Counted from the stretch's first letter, positions 54,564-63,919 are shown. The stretch: DNA of 64,000 nt from Paraclostridium tenue (GCF_039521565.1 NZ_BAAACP010000012.1:38038-102037), one strand, 5' to 3'. Numbers and translations: made by a program. The notes: a model not told the origin generated them from the sequence alone.

Positions 54564-56501
54564 TTGAATAAATTTTTAAAGGGAGCAGGTTTTTATCTAC
54601 TTATATTTATCATTATAGTAGGTATAGTACAGTTCTCAGGTAGTTCTACAGATAAAGTAGAAGAAATGAAGTTTTCAAGCGTCTATAGAGAATTAATGAA
54701 AGAAAATATATCTAGTATAAAGATTGTAGAAGACACAGTTCTAGAAGGAACTATAAAGAGCACTAACAAAAAGTTTAAAACATACATACCAGAAGAAATT
54801 CAGTCTCAACAACTTGCAAATGAGCTATTAAAGCAAGCTGACGAAGGTAAATTACAGTTAACAGGAGCGCCAAAACCAACTACACCATGGTTCTTTGAGA
54901 TATTACCATCATTATTCATGCTATTCTTTGTATTAATATTATGGTTTGTTTTCATGAATCAGTCTCAAGGTGGAGGCGGAAAAGTTATGAACTTTGGGAA
55001 ATCTAAAGCTAAAGTTCATAAAGATGATGAAAAGACAAGAGTTACATTTAAAGATGTAGCTGGACTTAATGAAGAAAAAGAAGACTTACAAGAAGTTGTT
55101 GACTTCTTAAAAAATCCAAAGAAATATATAGATTTAGGAGCTAGAATTCCTAAAGGTATATTAATGGTTGGACCTCCAGGGACAGGGAAAACATATTTAT
55201 CAAGAGCAGTTGCAGGAGAAGCGGGAGTACCTTTCTTTAGTATAAGTGGTTCAGATTTCGTTGAAATGTTCGTTGGGGTAGGGGCTTCAAGAGTTAGATC
55301 TTTATTTGAAGATGCTAAAAAGAATGCTCCAGCTATAATATTTATAGACGAGATAGATGCAGTTGGTAGAAAAAGAGGAGCAGGTCTTGGTGGAGGACAC
55401 GATGAAAGAGAGCAAACTCTTAACCAGTTATTAGTTGAGATGGATGGTTTCGGTGTTAACCAAGGTATAATAATAATGGCTGCTACAAACAGACCAGATA
55501 TATTAGACCCAGCACTTTTAAGACCAGGTAGATTTGACAGACAGGTAGTTGTAGGAGCTCCAGATGTCAAAGGTAGAGAGGCTATATTCAAAGTTCATTC
55601 TAAGAATAAGCCATTAGAAGATGATGTTAAGGTTGATGTATTAGCAAGAAGAACTCCTGGATTTACTCCAGCTGATATAGAAAACTTAATGAATGAAGCT
55701 GCAATACTTACAGCTAGAAAAAGAGAAAAGAAAATAAAAATGGAAACTATAGAAGAAGCTATAACTAAGGTAATAGCAGGTGTTGCTAAAAAATCTAGAG
55801 TTATAAGTGAACCTGAAAGAAAACTTACAGCTTATCATGAAGCAGGGCATGCAGTTTGTGCTCATGTACTTGAACATGTAAGTCCAGTTCATCAAGTAAC
55901 AATAGTTCCAAGAGGTAGAGCTGGTGGATTTACAATGCAACTTCCAGTAGAAGATAAGTTCTATGCTACTAAGAATGAAATGAAAGAAAATATAATTGTT
56001 TTACTTGGTGGTAGAGTTGCAGAAGAATTAACTTTAGATGATATATCTACAGGAGCTTCAAATGACTTAGAAAGAGTTTCTGCTACGGCTAGACAAATGG
56101 TTACTAAGTATGGAATGAGTTCTAAGTTAGGTCCTATGACTTTCGGTGATAGTGAAGAAGAAGTATTCTTAGGTAATAGTATAGGAAATAAGAGAAACTA
56201 TTCTGAAGAAGTTGCATTTGAAATAGATAGTGAAGTAAAAGATATAGTTGAGGTAGCTTACAAGAAAACTAAGAAATTACTTCAAGATAATATGGATAGA
56301 TTAGAGTATGTAGCTCAAGCTCTATTAATATATGAGACTTTAGACGCAGATCAATTTATAAAAGCATTTAATAAAGAGTTACCTTTAGATGTTAAATCAG
56401 AAAATGCAACAACAGAAGAAGTTGTTGATACAAAAGAGGAAAAAATAGATTTATCAAAAGATATAAATAAAGATCAAAATGATGATCAAATAAATGATTA
56501 A
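54564..56501 (+). CDS. ftsH: ATP-dependent zinc metalloprotease FtsH
   Basis: 645 residues: two membrane helices (about 7-24 and 108-130) flanking an outside segment, an AAA+ domain with Walker A GPPGTGKT (203-210), and an M41 protease with HEAGH (425-429). It degrades membrane and short-lived proteins and acts in sporulation. The start is TTG 54564 behind AGGAGGG. It is second in an operon with tilS, closed by a terminator. Confidence 0.97.
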   Translation: MNKFLKGAGFYLLIFIIIVGIVQFSGSSTDKVEEMKFSSVYRELMKENISSIKIVEDTVLEGTIKSTNKKFKTYIPEEIQSQQLANELLKQADEGKLQLTGAPKPTTPWFFEILPSLFMLFFVLILWFVFMNQSQGGGGKVMNFGKSKAKVHKDDEKTRVTFKDVAGLNEEKEDLQEVVDFLKNPKKYIDLGARIPKGILMVGPPGTGKTYLSRAVAGEAGVPFFSISGSDFVEMFVGVGASRVRSLFEDAKKNAPAIIFIDEIDAVGRKRGAGLGGGHDEREQTLNQLLVEMDGFGVNQGIIIMAATNRPDILDPALLRPGRFDRQVVVGAPDVKGREAIFKVHSKNKPLEDDVKVDVLARRTPGFTPADIENLMNEAAILTARKREKKIKMETIEEAITKVIAGVAKKSRVISEPERKLTAYHEAGHAVCAHVLEHVSPVHQVTIVPRGRAGGFTMQLPVEDKFYATKNEMKENIIVLLGGRVAEELTLDDISTGASNDLERVSATARQMVTKYGMSSKLGPMTFGDSEEEVFLGNSIGNKRNYSEEVAFEIDSEVKDIVEVAYKKTKKLLQDNMDRLEYVAQALLIYETLDADQFIKAFNKELPLDVKSENATTEEVVDTKEEKIDLSKDINKDQNDDQIND

Positions 56502-56510
56502 TAAAAAATC

Positions 56511-56545
56511 AAAGGCTAGGGTTTACCCTAGCCTTTAGTTTAATT
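56511..56545 (+). terminator. Terminator after ftsH
   Basis: AAAGGCTAGGG pairs perfectly with CCCTAGCCTTT across a 4-base loop; the T-run is short. Confidence 0.8.
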
Positions 56546-56569
56546 ATTATTAAGACAGAGGTGTTATTG

Positions 56570-57547
56570 TTGAGAGAAAAAATTATTAATATATTACTAG
56601 ATAATAATTTGGGGTTTATATCAGGGGAAGAAATATCTAAACGATTAGATATTTCTAGAACTGCTGTATGGAAGCACATAAAAGCTTTAAAAGAACAAGG
56701 TTATGATATAGAATCTGTAAACAGAAAAGGTTACAGATTAAAAGAGATACCTAATGACATTCTTAGCAAAGAAAATATTATGTATGAAATAAAAACTGAA
56801 TTTATTGGAAAAGATATAATTCATTTTGATTCTATAGATTCAACAAATAATTATGCTAAAAGTGTTGCAGTTGATAAAGAAAATGGAACGATAATTATAA
56901 GTGAAGAACAATTAAATGGAAGAGGTAGAATAGGAAGACAATGGCAATCTAAAAAGTATGACGGTATATGGATGAGTATTATATTAAAACCTGATATACT
57001 TCCTATGGATGCGCCATTTATAACATTAATCGCTGGAGCAAGTATAGTAAAAGCTCTTAATAATTTAGGGATAGATGCGAGTGTAAAATGGCCAAATGAT
57101 GTAATAATAAATGGAAAAAAAGTATGTGGTATATTAACAGAACTATCAGCTGAAATTGAAAGAGTAAATTATATAGTTTTAGGTATAGGGATAAATGTTA
57201 AAACATTAGATTTTTCTGAGGATATAGTTAATATTGCGACATCGATTCAAAAGGAAGGCTACAATATATCTAGAGTAGATATAATTAGAAGTTTTATATT
57301 AGAATTTGAAAAAAATTATATAGATTATATATATCATAATGATAATAGTAAAACTTTAGATATTTGTAGAAAATACTCTGCAATTATAGGACATAATATA
57401 TATATTATAAAAAATAATAGAAAAGAAAAAGTTAAATGTATTGATATAAATCAAGATGGAAATTTAGTTATAGAAGATGAAAAAGGAGATATAAAAGAGA
57501 TTATATCTGGAGAAGTATCTATAAGAGGGGAGAATGGATATGTATAA
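56570..57547 (+). CDS. birA: Biotin operon repressor / biotin--protein ligase
   Basis: 325 residues of the bifunctional BirA. N-terminal winged helix (about 5-65; SGEEISKRLDISRTAVWKHIKALKEQGYDI), ligase core with the biotinyl-AMP loop GRGRIGRQW (near 122) and KWPNDVIINGKKVCGIL, and a C-terminal SH3-like domain. It links biotin to carboxylases and represses biotin genes. AGAGGTG lies at 56557-56563, so the TTG at 56570 is the likely start rather than the GTG at 56561. Its stop overlaps the next gene by 8 bp. Confidence 0.93.
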   Translation: MREKIINILLDNNLGFISGEEISKRLDISRTAVWKHIKALKEQGYDIESVNRKGYRLKEIPNDILSKENIMYEIKTEFIGKDIIHFDSIDSTNNYAKSVAVDKENGTIIISEEQLNGRGRIGRQWQSKKYDGIWMSIILKPDILPMDAPFITLIAGASIVKALNNLGIDASVKWPNDVIINGKKVCGILTELSAEIERVNYIVLGIGINVKTLDFSEDIVNIATSIQKEGYNISRVDIIRSFILEFEKNYIDYIYHNDNSKTLDICRKYSAIIGHNIYIIKNNRKEKVKCIDINQDGNLVIEDEKGDIKEIISGEVSIRGENGYV

Positions 57548-58499
57548 TAATATTTTAGATGTAAAAGGGATTAAAGTAGGACAAGTACAGCAAATGGAAG
57601 GCCTAACTGGGTGTAGTGTTATTATATGTGAAGAAGGTGCAGTATGTGGTGTTGATGTTAGAGGTTCAGCACCTGGGACAAGAGAAACTGATTTGTTAGA
57701 TCCTATTAACATGATTCAAAAAGTGCATGCTGTAGTATTATCTGGTGGTTCTGCGTTTGGATTAGAAGCTACATGTGGTGTAAGTAAATACTTAGAAGAA
57801 AATGGGATAGGCTTTGATGTTGGAGTTGCAAAGGTACCTATTGTAACTGGTGCAGTATTGTTTGATTTAGGGGTTGGAGATTCAAAATGTAGACCAGATA
57901 TTGATATGGGATATGAAGCTTGTAGGGTAGCTAGTTATACAAAGCTTGAACAAGGTAATTTTGGTGCAGGGTGTGGAGCCACTGTTGGGAAGATAAAAGG
58001 TGGTGATTATTGTACTAAAGGTGGGATAGGAAGTTACTCTATTAAGTTAGATAATGGATTGGTTGTAGCTGCTTTAATAGCTGTAAATGCTTTTGGAGAT
58101 GTATATGAAGAAGGAAAAGTAATAGCTGGAGTTTTAAATGATAATAAAGATGGATTTTTAAATACTTATGACCTTATGAAACAAGGTGTAAACAAAGGTG
58201 GATTTAATATTGATAATACAACTATAGGTGTTGTGGCCACTAATGCTAAGTTGGACAAAGCTCATTGTAAAAAAGTATCTCAGATGGCACATAATGGATT
58301 TGCAAAAACAATATTTCCGATACATACTCCACATGATGGGGATACTATATTTACGCTAGCAACTGGTGAGATTGAAACAGATATAACATTACTAGGTTCT
58401 TTAGCTACGGAAGTAGTTGAAAAGAGTATAATAAATGCAATTAAAAATGCAAAATCAATTAATAATATACCTTCATACAATGAAATTAATTTAAAATAA
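57540..58499 (+). CDS. P1-family (DmpA-type, S58) peptidase
   Basis: 319 residues of the self-cleaving N-terminal nucleophile hydrolases. Features: GVDVRGSAPGTRETDLL, VLSGGSAFGLEA, GNFGAGCGATVGK, and the cleavage site KGGIGSYS, where Ser165 should become the new N-terminus after the Gly-Ser bond splits. DmpA/BapA enzymes act on beta- or D-amino-acid peptides; the natural substrate here is unknown. AGAGGGGAG lies 8 bp before ATG 57540; an earlier ATG at 57534 is too close. It overlaps birA. Confidence 0.88.
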   Translation: MYNNILDVKGIKVGQVQQMEGLTGCSVIICEEGAVCGVDVRGSAPGTRETDLLDPINMIQKVHAVVLSGGSAFGLEATCGVSKYLEENGIGFDVGVAKVPIVTGAVLFDLGVGDSKCRPDIDMGYEACRVASYTKLEQGNFGAGCGATVGKIKGGDYCTKGGIGSYSIKLDNGLVVAALIAVNAFGDVYEEGKVIAGVLNDNKDGFLNTYDLMKQGVNKGGFNIDNTTIGVVATNAKLDKAHCKKVSQMAHNGFAKTIFPIHTPHDGDTIFTLATGEIETDITLLGSLATEVVEKSIINAIKNAKSINNIPSYNEINLK

Positions 58500-58505
58500 G
58501 AATTA

Positions 58506-58534
58506 TTGACAATGTTATTACCTATTGATAAAAT
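58506..58534 (+). promoter_or_regulatory. Sigma-A promoter of the ECF transporter-coaX transcript
   Basis: TTGACA (58506-58511), 17 bp spacer, TAAAAT (58529-58534) with an upstream TG (extended -10). Transcription should start near 58541, leaving a leader of about 125 bases. Confidence 0.85.
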
Positions 58535-58545
58535 TGTTTTTGTTG

Positions 58546-58647
58546 CAGCTGGCATCCTTATAAATTAGGAGCCTGACTGATTATGATATAGATAAATAAC
58601 AACTAAAAATTTTAATGAAAAGTCCGGCATCTTTTAAGAGCTGGAAC
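58546..58647 (+). promoter_or_regulatory. Tandem bulged-A hairpins, pan-motif-like leader RNA
   Basis: Hairpin 1 (58546-58579): CAG, then CTGGC, bulged A (58554), TCCT, loop, AGGA, GCCTG, bulged A (58576), CTG. Hairpin 2 (58622-58647): GT, CCGGC, bulged A (58629), TCTT, loop, AAGA, GCTGG, bulged A (58645), AC. Both share one geometry: two bulged adenosines on opposite strands, five base pairs apart. The pan RNA motif, known from memory as a stem with two conserved bulged A often in tandem upstream of pantothenate genes, fits. Hairpin 2 touches the ribosome site CGGAGGTG. Confidence 0.65.
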
Positions 58648-58664
58648 GGAGGTGTATTTTAGAA

Positions 58665-59258
58665 ATGAAAACACAAGTAGGAGTAGAGAAAAAAATTAAT
58701 GTTAGGCAAATGGCTATAATAGGTATGTTATCAGCTATATCTATAATGTTATCTATGACGCCGCTAGGGTTCATACCGATCGGACCTGTTAATGCAACTA
58801 TAATGCATATACCAGTTATAATCGGATCTATAATTGAAGGGCCTATGGTTGGGGGAATATTAGGATTAATATTTGGGCTAACTAGTTTCATGAGAGCCAT
58901 AACTACGCCAAGTCCAACTAATTTTATGTTTATGAACCCGATAGTTTCGATACTTCCAAGAGTTTTAATGGGTATTGCTACATATTATATTTATAAAAGT
59001 GTATTTAAAGTAACCAAAAATCTTTCTGTTTCAGGTTTATGCTCAGGTTTTTTAGGTTCAATTATAAATACATTTGGAGTTTTGGGGCTTGTATATTTAC
59101 TGTATGCACAAAGATATGTAGAAGTTATAGGAGGAGATACATCTACAGCTGGAGCTGTAATATTAGGAATTGCTGCTACTAATGGTATACCTGAAGCTAT
59201 TGTTGGAGCTTTAGTTGTATCTGGAGTTGTAATTATACTAAAGAAAAGCAAAAAATAG
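58665..59258 (+). CDS. ECF transporter S component, pantothenate (PanT) type
   Basis: 197 residues with about six membrane helices. The pattern PLGFIPIGPVNATIMHIPVIIGSIIEGPMVGGILGLIFGLTSFMRA resembles the PanT group of vitamin-binding S components, which work with a shared EcfAA'T energy module (not in this window). Pantothenate as substrate is supported by coaX (pantothenate kinase) 17 bp downstream and by the pan-like leader; it is still inferred. CGGAGGTG precedes the ATG by 11 bp. Confidence 0.82.
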   Translation: MKTQVGVEKKINVRQMAIIGMLSAISIMLSMTPLGFIPIGPVNATIMHIPVIIGSIIEGPMVGGILGLIFGLTSFMRAITTPSPTNFMFMNPIVSILPRVLMGIATYYIYKSVFKVTKNLSVSGLCSGFLGSIINTFGVLGLVYLLYAQRYVEVIGGDTSTAGAVILGIAATNGIPEAIVGALVVSGVVIILKKSKK

Positions 59259-59275
59259 AAAGAAGGTTAGATTAG

Positions 59276-60046
59276 ATGCTTTTAGTATTTGACGTTGGAA
59301 ATACCAACATGGTATTAGGTATATATGAGGGAAAAGAACTAAAAAAGTATTGGAGAATTAGTACTGATAAAGCAAAAACATCAGATGAATATGGAATGTT
59401 GATAAATAATTTATTTCAATATGATAATGTAGACATAAAATCAATAAAAGATGTAATAATATCATCAGTTGTACCTAATGTTATGCATTCTCTTGAGAAT
59501 TTTTGTATAAAATATTTCAACAAACAACCATTAGTAGTTGGGCCTGGAATAAAAACAGGATTAAATATTAAATATGATAATCCTAAGCAAGTTGGGGCAG
59601 ATAGAATAGTAAATGCCGTGGCTGCAATAGAGAAGTATAAAGCACCTATGATAATAATCGATTTTGGAACAGCTACAACTTTTTGTGCTATATCAGCAAA
59701 AGGTGACTATTTAGGAGGAACGATAGCACCTGGTATAAAAATATCAAGTGAAGCTTTATTCCAAAGAGCATCAAAACTTCCTAGAGTAGAACTTTTAAAG
59801 CCTGGAATGACGATTTGTAAAAATACAGTTTCGGCTATGCAATCTGGGATAATATATGGATATGTAGGTTTAGTAGATAAAATTGTAAAGATGATGAAGG
59901 AAGAGTTAGGCAATGAAGATGTGAAAGTAGTCGCTACAGGAGGACTATCATCATTAATAGCATCTGAGACTAATAGTATAGATTGTGTAGATAAGTTCTT
60001 AACTTTAGAAGGATTAAGAATAATCTATGATAAAAATAAAGAATAG
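59276..60046 (+). CDS. coaX: Type III pantothenate kinase
   Basis: 256 residues of the CoaX family, with the N-terminal phosphate motif FDVGNTNMVLGIYEG, ISSVVPNV, the site GADRIVNAVAA, and IIDFGTATTFCAISAKGDYLGGTIAPGI. It phosphorylates pantothenate, the first step to CoA. It is co-transcribed with the PanT-type transporter, so the pair imports and traps the vitamin. A terminator follows. Confidence 0.95.
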   Translation: MLLVFDVGNTNMVLGIYEGKELKKYWRISTDKAKTSDEYGMLINNLFQYDNVDIKSIKDVIISSVVPNVMHSLENFCIKYFNKQPLVVGPGIKTGLNIKYDNPKQVGADRIVNAVAAIEKYKAPMIIIDFGTATTFCAISAKGDYLGGTIAPGIKISSEALFQRASKLPRVELLKPGMTICKNTVSAMQSGIIYGYVGLVDKIVKMMKEELGNEDVKVVATGGLSSLIASETNSIDCVDKFLTLEGLRIIYDKNKE

Positions 60047-60050
60047 TAAC

Positions 60051-60083
60051 AAGGAATTGGATATTAAATCCAGTTCCTTTTTT
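60051..60083 (+). terminator. Terminator after coaX
   Basis: AAGGAATTGGAT pairs with ATCCAGTTCCTT (one G-T pair), then T6. Confidence 0.85.
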
Positions 60084-60147
60084 ATGATAAGATATTATAG
60101 GAAAATGGGTATAGATATAAGTAAAACTTTAAAAGAGGAGACTATAT

Positions 60148-61116
60148 ATGAAAATAGGAAATGTTACACTAGACAATAAGGTATTTTTATCTCCTATGGC
60201 AGGAGTAACAGATTTACCATTTAGATTAATATGTAAAGAACAAGATTGTGGTATGTTATATACAGAAATGATTAATGCAAAAGCTCTTTGCTATGATGAT
60301 AAGAATACTAAAAAAATGTTAAAGATAGAGAATGAAGAACATCCTGTTGCTGTTCAAATTTTTGGTTCAGATCCAGAGTTTATGGGAGGAGCAGCAGAAA
60401 TATTAAATGAATATCCAAATGAAATATTGGATATAAATATGGGATGTCCAGCTCCTAAAGTTGTAAAAAATGGAGACGGATCCGCTCTTATGAAAAATCC
60501 TAAATTAGCTGAAGAAGTATTAAAATCTGTTGTTAAAAAATCTAAAAAGCCTGTTACTTTAAAAATAAGAAAAGGCTGGGATGATAATAGTGTGAATGCT
60601 GTTGAAATTGCAAAAATTGCAGAAGCATCAGGTATAAGTGCATTAGCTATACATGGAAGAACGAGAGAACAATATTATTCAGGAAAAGCTGATTGGGATA
60701 TAATAGCTGAAATAAAGAAAAATATAAATATACCTGTAATTGGTAATGGTGATGTATTTGAAGTAGAAGATGCTATAAATATGATAAATAAAACTAATTG
60801 CGATGCAATAATGATAGGTAGAGGTGCTCAAGGTAATCCGTGGATATTTAAAAGAATAAATCACTATATGAAAACAGGAGAAATATTACCAGAACCTACA
60901 TGTGAAGAAAGAATAAATACAGCTTTAAAGCATTTAAAATTAGCAGTAGAGGAACATGGAGAATATGTTGCTGTAAGAGAGATGAGAAAGCATATTGCAT
61001 GGTACCTAAAAGGGCTTAGAGGATCAGCTAGATTAAGAGATGAAATTAACAAGATAGAAAGCTGTGAAGAAGTAGTAAACAAGCTAAGTGACTACCTGGA
61101 CCACTCCTTGACATAA
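60148..61116 (+). CDS. dusB: tRNA-dihydrouridine synthase, DusB type
   Basis: A 322-residue FMN barrel enzyme. Opening LSPMAGVTDLPFRLICKEQDC; catalytic cysteine in INMGCPAPKVVKNGDGSALM (near 100); KIRKGWDD; AIHGRTREQYYSGKADW; and GNGDVFEVEDA with MIGRGAQGNPWIF. It reduces uridines of tRNA to dihydrouridine; the position modified is not certain. GAGGAGACTATAT precedes the ATG. It precedes greA and lysS as in many Firmicutes. Confidence 0.92.
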   Translation: MKIGNVTLDNKVFLSPMAGVTDLPFRLICKEQDCGMLYTEMINAKALCYDDKNTKKMLKIENEEHPVAVQIFGSDPEFMGGAAEILNEYPNEILDINMGCPAPKVVKNGDGSALMKNPKLAEEVLKSVVKKSKKPVTLKIRKGWDDNSVNAVEIAKIAEASGISALAIHGRTREQYYSGKADWDIIAEIKKNINIPVIGNGDVFEVEDAINMINKTNCDAIMIGRGAQGNPWIFKRINHYMKTGEILPEPTCEERINTALKHLKLAVEEHGEYVAVREMRKHIAWYLKGLRGSARLRDEINKIESCEEVVNKLSDYLDHSLT

Positions 61117-61215
61117 GGGTGATAGTAATTTATAATATAGCGCATAAATGCTTAAGATATAAAATAAATTTTGTTTAAATTAAATAATAATCAAAGAGAA
61201 GGAGTTGTAGGGGTT

Positions 61216-61695
61216 ATGGAAGATAATAAGGAAATATTATTAACTCAAGAAGGTTACCAAAAGTTAGAGGACGAGGTAGAGTACCTAAAGTCAGTTAGAA
61301 GAAGAGAAGTTGCTGAAAGAATAAAGATAGCTATATCTTTTGGAGATATATCAGAAAATGCTGAGTATGATGAAGCTAAAAATGAACAAGCTCAAGTTGA
61401 AGAAAGAATAATAAAGCTTGAAAACATGCTAAGAAAAGCAGTTATAATAGATGAATCTAAAATAGATTCAAATATAGTAACTATAGGATCTATAGTTAAA
61501 GTTAATGATATGGAATTTGAAGAAGAGGTAGAATATACAATAGTTGGTTCTGCTGAAGCTGATCCATATGAAGGTAAAATATCTAATGAATCACCTGTAG
61601 GGAAAGCTCTTTTAGGTAGAGCAAAAGGCGAAATAGTAGATGTTCAAGTTCCTGACGGGATTGCTAAGTTCGAGATATTAGAAATAAGAAGATAA
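61216..61695 (+). CDS. greA: Transcription elongation factor GreA
   Basis: 159 residues, the normal length: N-terminal coiled coil (LLTQEGYQKLEDEVEYLKSVRRREVAERIKIAISFGDISENAEYDEAKNEQAQVEERI) with the acidic tip pair, and a C-terminal FKBP-like domain (SPVGKALLGRAKGEIVDVQVPDG). It rescues stalled RNA polymerase by stimulating transcript cleavage. The frame opens at 61171, but ATG 61216 begins the conserved sequence. lysS follows at 15 bp. Confidence 0.95.
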   Translation: MEDNKEILLTQEGYQKLEDEVEYLKSVRRREVAERIKIAISFGDISENAEYDEAKNEQAQVEERIIKLENMLRKAVIIDESKIDSNIVTIGSIVKVNDMEFEEEVEYTIVGSAEADPYEGKISNESPVGKALLGRAKGEIVDVQVPDGIAKFEILEIRR

Positions 61696-61710
61696 TCTGG
61701 AGGTATACAA

Positions 61711-63237
61711 ATGAACAATGATCAACAACATGCTAATGATCAAGCAAAAGAAGAACTTACTGAAGTACTTAAAGTAAGAAGAGATAAATTAGCTAAGTTA
61801 CAAGAGATGGGAAGAAATCCATTCCATGTAAGTAGATATGATAGAACTAATTACTCTACAGATATAAAAGATAATTTTGAAGCTTTTGAAGGAAAAGTTG
61901 TAAAATTAGCTGGACGTATAATGAGTAAAAGAATCCAAGGTAAAGCTGGATTTATAGATATACAAGACCAAGAAGGTAGAATCCAATGTTATGTAAGATT
62001 AGATAGAATAGGTGAAGAAGAGTATGCTGTCTTTTCTACATATGATATAGGTGACATAATAGGTGTTGAAGGTGAAGTATTCAAAACTAAAAAAGAAGAG
62101 ATATCTATAAAAGCTAATGATGTAAAATTATTAACAAAATCTCTTCAAGTACTTCCAGAAAAGTATCATGGACTAAAAGATCAAGATTTAAGATATAGAC
62201 AAAGATATGTTGATTTAATAGTTAATCCAGAAGTTAAAAATGCTTTCGTTACAAGAACTAAAGCTATGAAGGCTTTAAGATCTTACTTAGACGAAAGAGG
62301 ATTCTTAGAAGTTGAGACTCCTATATTAAATACTATAGCTGGTGGAGCTAATGCTAGACCATTTATAACTCACCATAATACTTTAGACATACCTATGTAC
62401 TTAAGAATAGCTAATGAGCTATATTTAAAGAGACTTATAGTAGGTGGGTTTGATAAAGTTTATGAAATGGGTAGAATGTTTAGAAATGAAGGTATGTCTA
62501 TAAAGCATAACCCAGAATACACAGCTGTAGAATTATATCAAGCATATGCAGATTATACTGATATGATGGAAATAGCAGAAAATATGATAGCTTACATGGC
62601 AGAAGCTGCTACTGGAAGCATGAAGATAAACTATCAAGGAACTGAAATAGACTTTACTCCTCCATGGAGAAGAATGACTATGGAAGAATGTGTTAAGGAA
62701 TATGCTGGAGTGGATTTCTCTACTATTAACACAGATGAAGAAGCTTTAGCTGTAGCTAAGGAAAAAGGTATAGAAATAACTCCTGGAATGAGAAGAGGAG
62801 AAGTTATAAATGCTTTATTTGAAGAGTTTGGTGAAGATAAATTAATCCAACCTACATTTATAACTCATCATCCAGTTGAAGTATCTCCATTAGCTAAGAG
62901 AAATGTGGAAGATCCAAGAAGAACTGACAGATTTGAAGCTTTCGCAAATAAATGGGAATTAGCAAATGCTTTCTCAGAACTTAATGACCCGATAGATCAA
63001 AAAGAAAGATTTATGGATCAATTAAGAAAGAAAGAATTAGGAGACGACGAAGCTTGTGATATGGATGAGGACTTCGTAAATGCCTTAGAGGTAGGTTTAC
63101 CACCAACAGGTGGTCTAGGAATCGGTATAGACAGAGTTATGATGTTATTAACTAACTCTCCATCTATAAGAGATGTTATATTATTCCCTACAATGAAACC
63201 TATAAAAGAAACTTCTAATGATGAAATAGAAGAATAA
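61711..63237 (+). CDS. lysS: Lysyl-tRNA synthetase, class II
   Basis: 508 residues: anticodon-binding OB fold (about 60-170), then class II motifs 1 (FLEVETPIL), 2 (FRNEGMSIKHNPEYTAVELYQAYADY) and 3 (GGLGIGIDRVMMLL). It charges tRNA-Lys. Downstream of greA in one operon. CTGGAGGTATACAA precedes the ATG; a terminator follows. Confidence 0.97.
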   Translation: MNNDQQHANDQAKEELTEVLKVRRDKLAKLQEMGRNPFHVSRYDRTNYSTDIKDNFEAFEGKVVKLAGRIMSKRIQGKAGFIDIQDQEGRIQCYVRLDRIGEEEYAVFSTYDIGDIIGVEGEVFKTKKEEISIKANDVKLLTKSLQVLPEKYHGLKDQDLRYRQRYVDLIVNPEVKNAFVTRTKAMKALRSYLDERGFLEVETPILNTIAGGANARPFITHHNTLDIPMYLRIANELYLKRLIVGGFDKVYEMGRMFRNEGMSIKHNPEYTAVELYQAYADYTDMMEIAENMIAYMAEAATGSMKINYQGTEIDFTPPWRRMTMEECVKEYAGVDFSTINTDEEALAVAKEKGIEITPGMRRGEVINALFEEFGEDKLIQPTFITHHPVEVSPLAKRNVEDPRRTDRFEAFANKWELANAFSELNDPIDQKERFMDQLRKKELGDDEACDMDEDFVNALEVGLPPTGGLGIGIDRVMMLLTNSPSIRDVILFPTMKPIKETSNDEIEE

Positions 63238-63244
63238 TATAAAT

Positions 63245-63283
63245 AAAAACCTTTCTGATTTTAAAATCAGGAAGGTTTTTTTA
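63245..63283 (+). terminator. Terminator after lysS
   Basis: AAAAACCTTTCTGATTT pairs with AAATCAGGAAGGTTTTT (one mismatch), then T-rich. Confidence 0.88.
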
Positions 63284-63460
63284 TTATTAATTCAACATTA
63301 AAATTATAATAATGATATAAAAATATGTAGTCTAAAATTAAATGTTGGGGTAAGGTGATAAATAAAAATATAAAACCAAAATGTATGGGGAAAAACAAAG
63401 AGAGGAAGTATGAATAAAAAATAGAAATCTATAATAAATAAAAATATTGGAGGTAATTAA

Positions 63461-63664
63461 ATGAAAAATTTAATAAACTGGATGTGTTTAATTTCTATAA
63501 TGATTTTAGTTTTACAAGTTATGATTTATATAAATAGTGAAGTTATAAATGATTATAATAAAATTTATAGAAAAAGAAAGTTAGTAAAGAAAAAGAATGT
63601 AAGTGTTGGAAATCCTAGATTTGTAGAATGTGAAAATTATTATACACAAAAAATTGCAAAATAA
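63461..63664 (+). CDS. Small membrane-anchored protein, 67 residues
   Basis: One N-terminal membrane helix (about 5-25) followed by a strongly basic segment (IYRKRKLVKKKN). I do not recognise it. GGAGGTAATTAA precedes the ATG. It lies alone between lysS and the rRNA promoters, in otherwise gene-free sequence, and has neighbour-like base composition. It may be real but has no supporting homology that I can see. Confidence 0.45.
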   Translation: MKNLINWMCLISIMILVLQVMIYINSEVINDYNKIYRKRKLVKKKNVSVGNPRFVECENYYTQKIAK

Positions 63665-63688
63665 AATGAAAAAAGTTTGAAAAAAGTA

Positions 63689-63717
63689 TTGACGGTATTA
63701 AAATGAGATGGTATAGT
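63689..63717 (+). promoter_or_regulatory. rRNA promoter P1
   Basis: TTGACG (63689-63694), 17 bp spacer, TATAGT (63712-63717), preceded by an A-rich upstream stretch. Confidence 0.85.
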
Positions 63718-63762
63718 ATTACTTGTCCTTAAGAAAAGGGCAAACGAAATAACAAAAAAGAG

Positions 63763-63791
63763 TTGACAAGAAAGAAAAAACTTGTTAAACT
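63763..63791 (+). promoter_or_regulatory. rRNA promoter P2
   Basis: TTGACA (63763-63768), 17 bp spacer, TAAACT (63786-63791). Confidence 0.88.
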
Positions 63792-63806
63792 AATGAAGTT
63801 GTTAAA

Positions 63807-63818
63807 TGAACTTTGAAA
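63807..63818 (+). promoter_or_regulatory. boxA-like antitermination site
   Basis: TGAACTTTGAAA resembles the rRNA boxA consensus TGCTCTTTGAAA and lies between promoter P2 and 16S, its usual place. Confidence 0.65.
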
Positions 63819-63919
63819 ATTAAACAGTAGGTTAATTATAAAAATTCTTTTTAAAGAATTAAACAATAAACAACCAAGCCAGATATTCAGATAATGATTA
63901 ACTGAGCGATGGACAACTT

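Noticed and set aside
58540..58664. T-box, FMN, TPP, cobalamin or THF riboswitch before the ECF transporter
   Set aside because: None of their conserved cores (such as TGGNACCGCG or the FMN and THF elements) is present; the hairpins fit a bulged-A pan-like motif instead.
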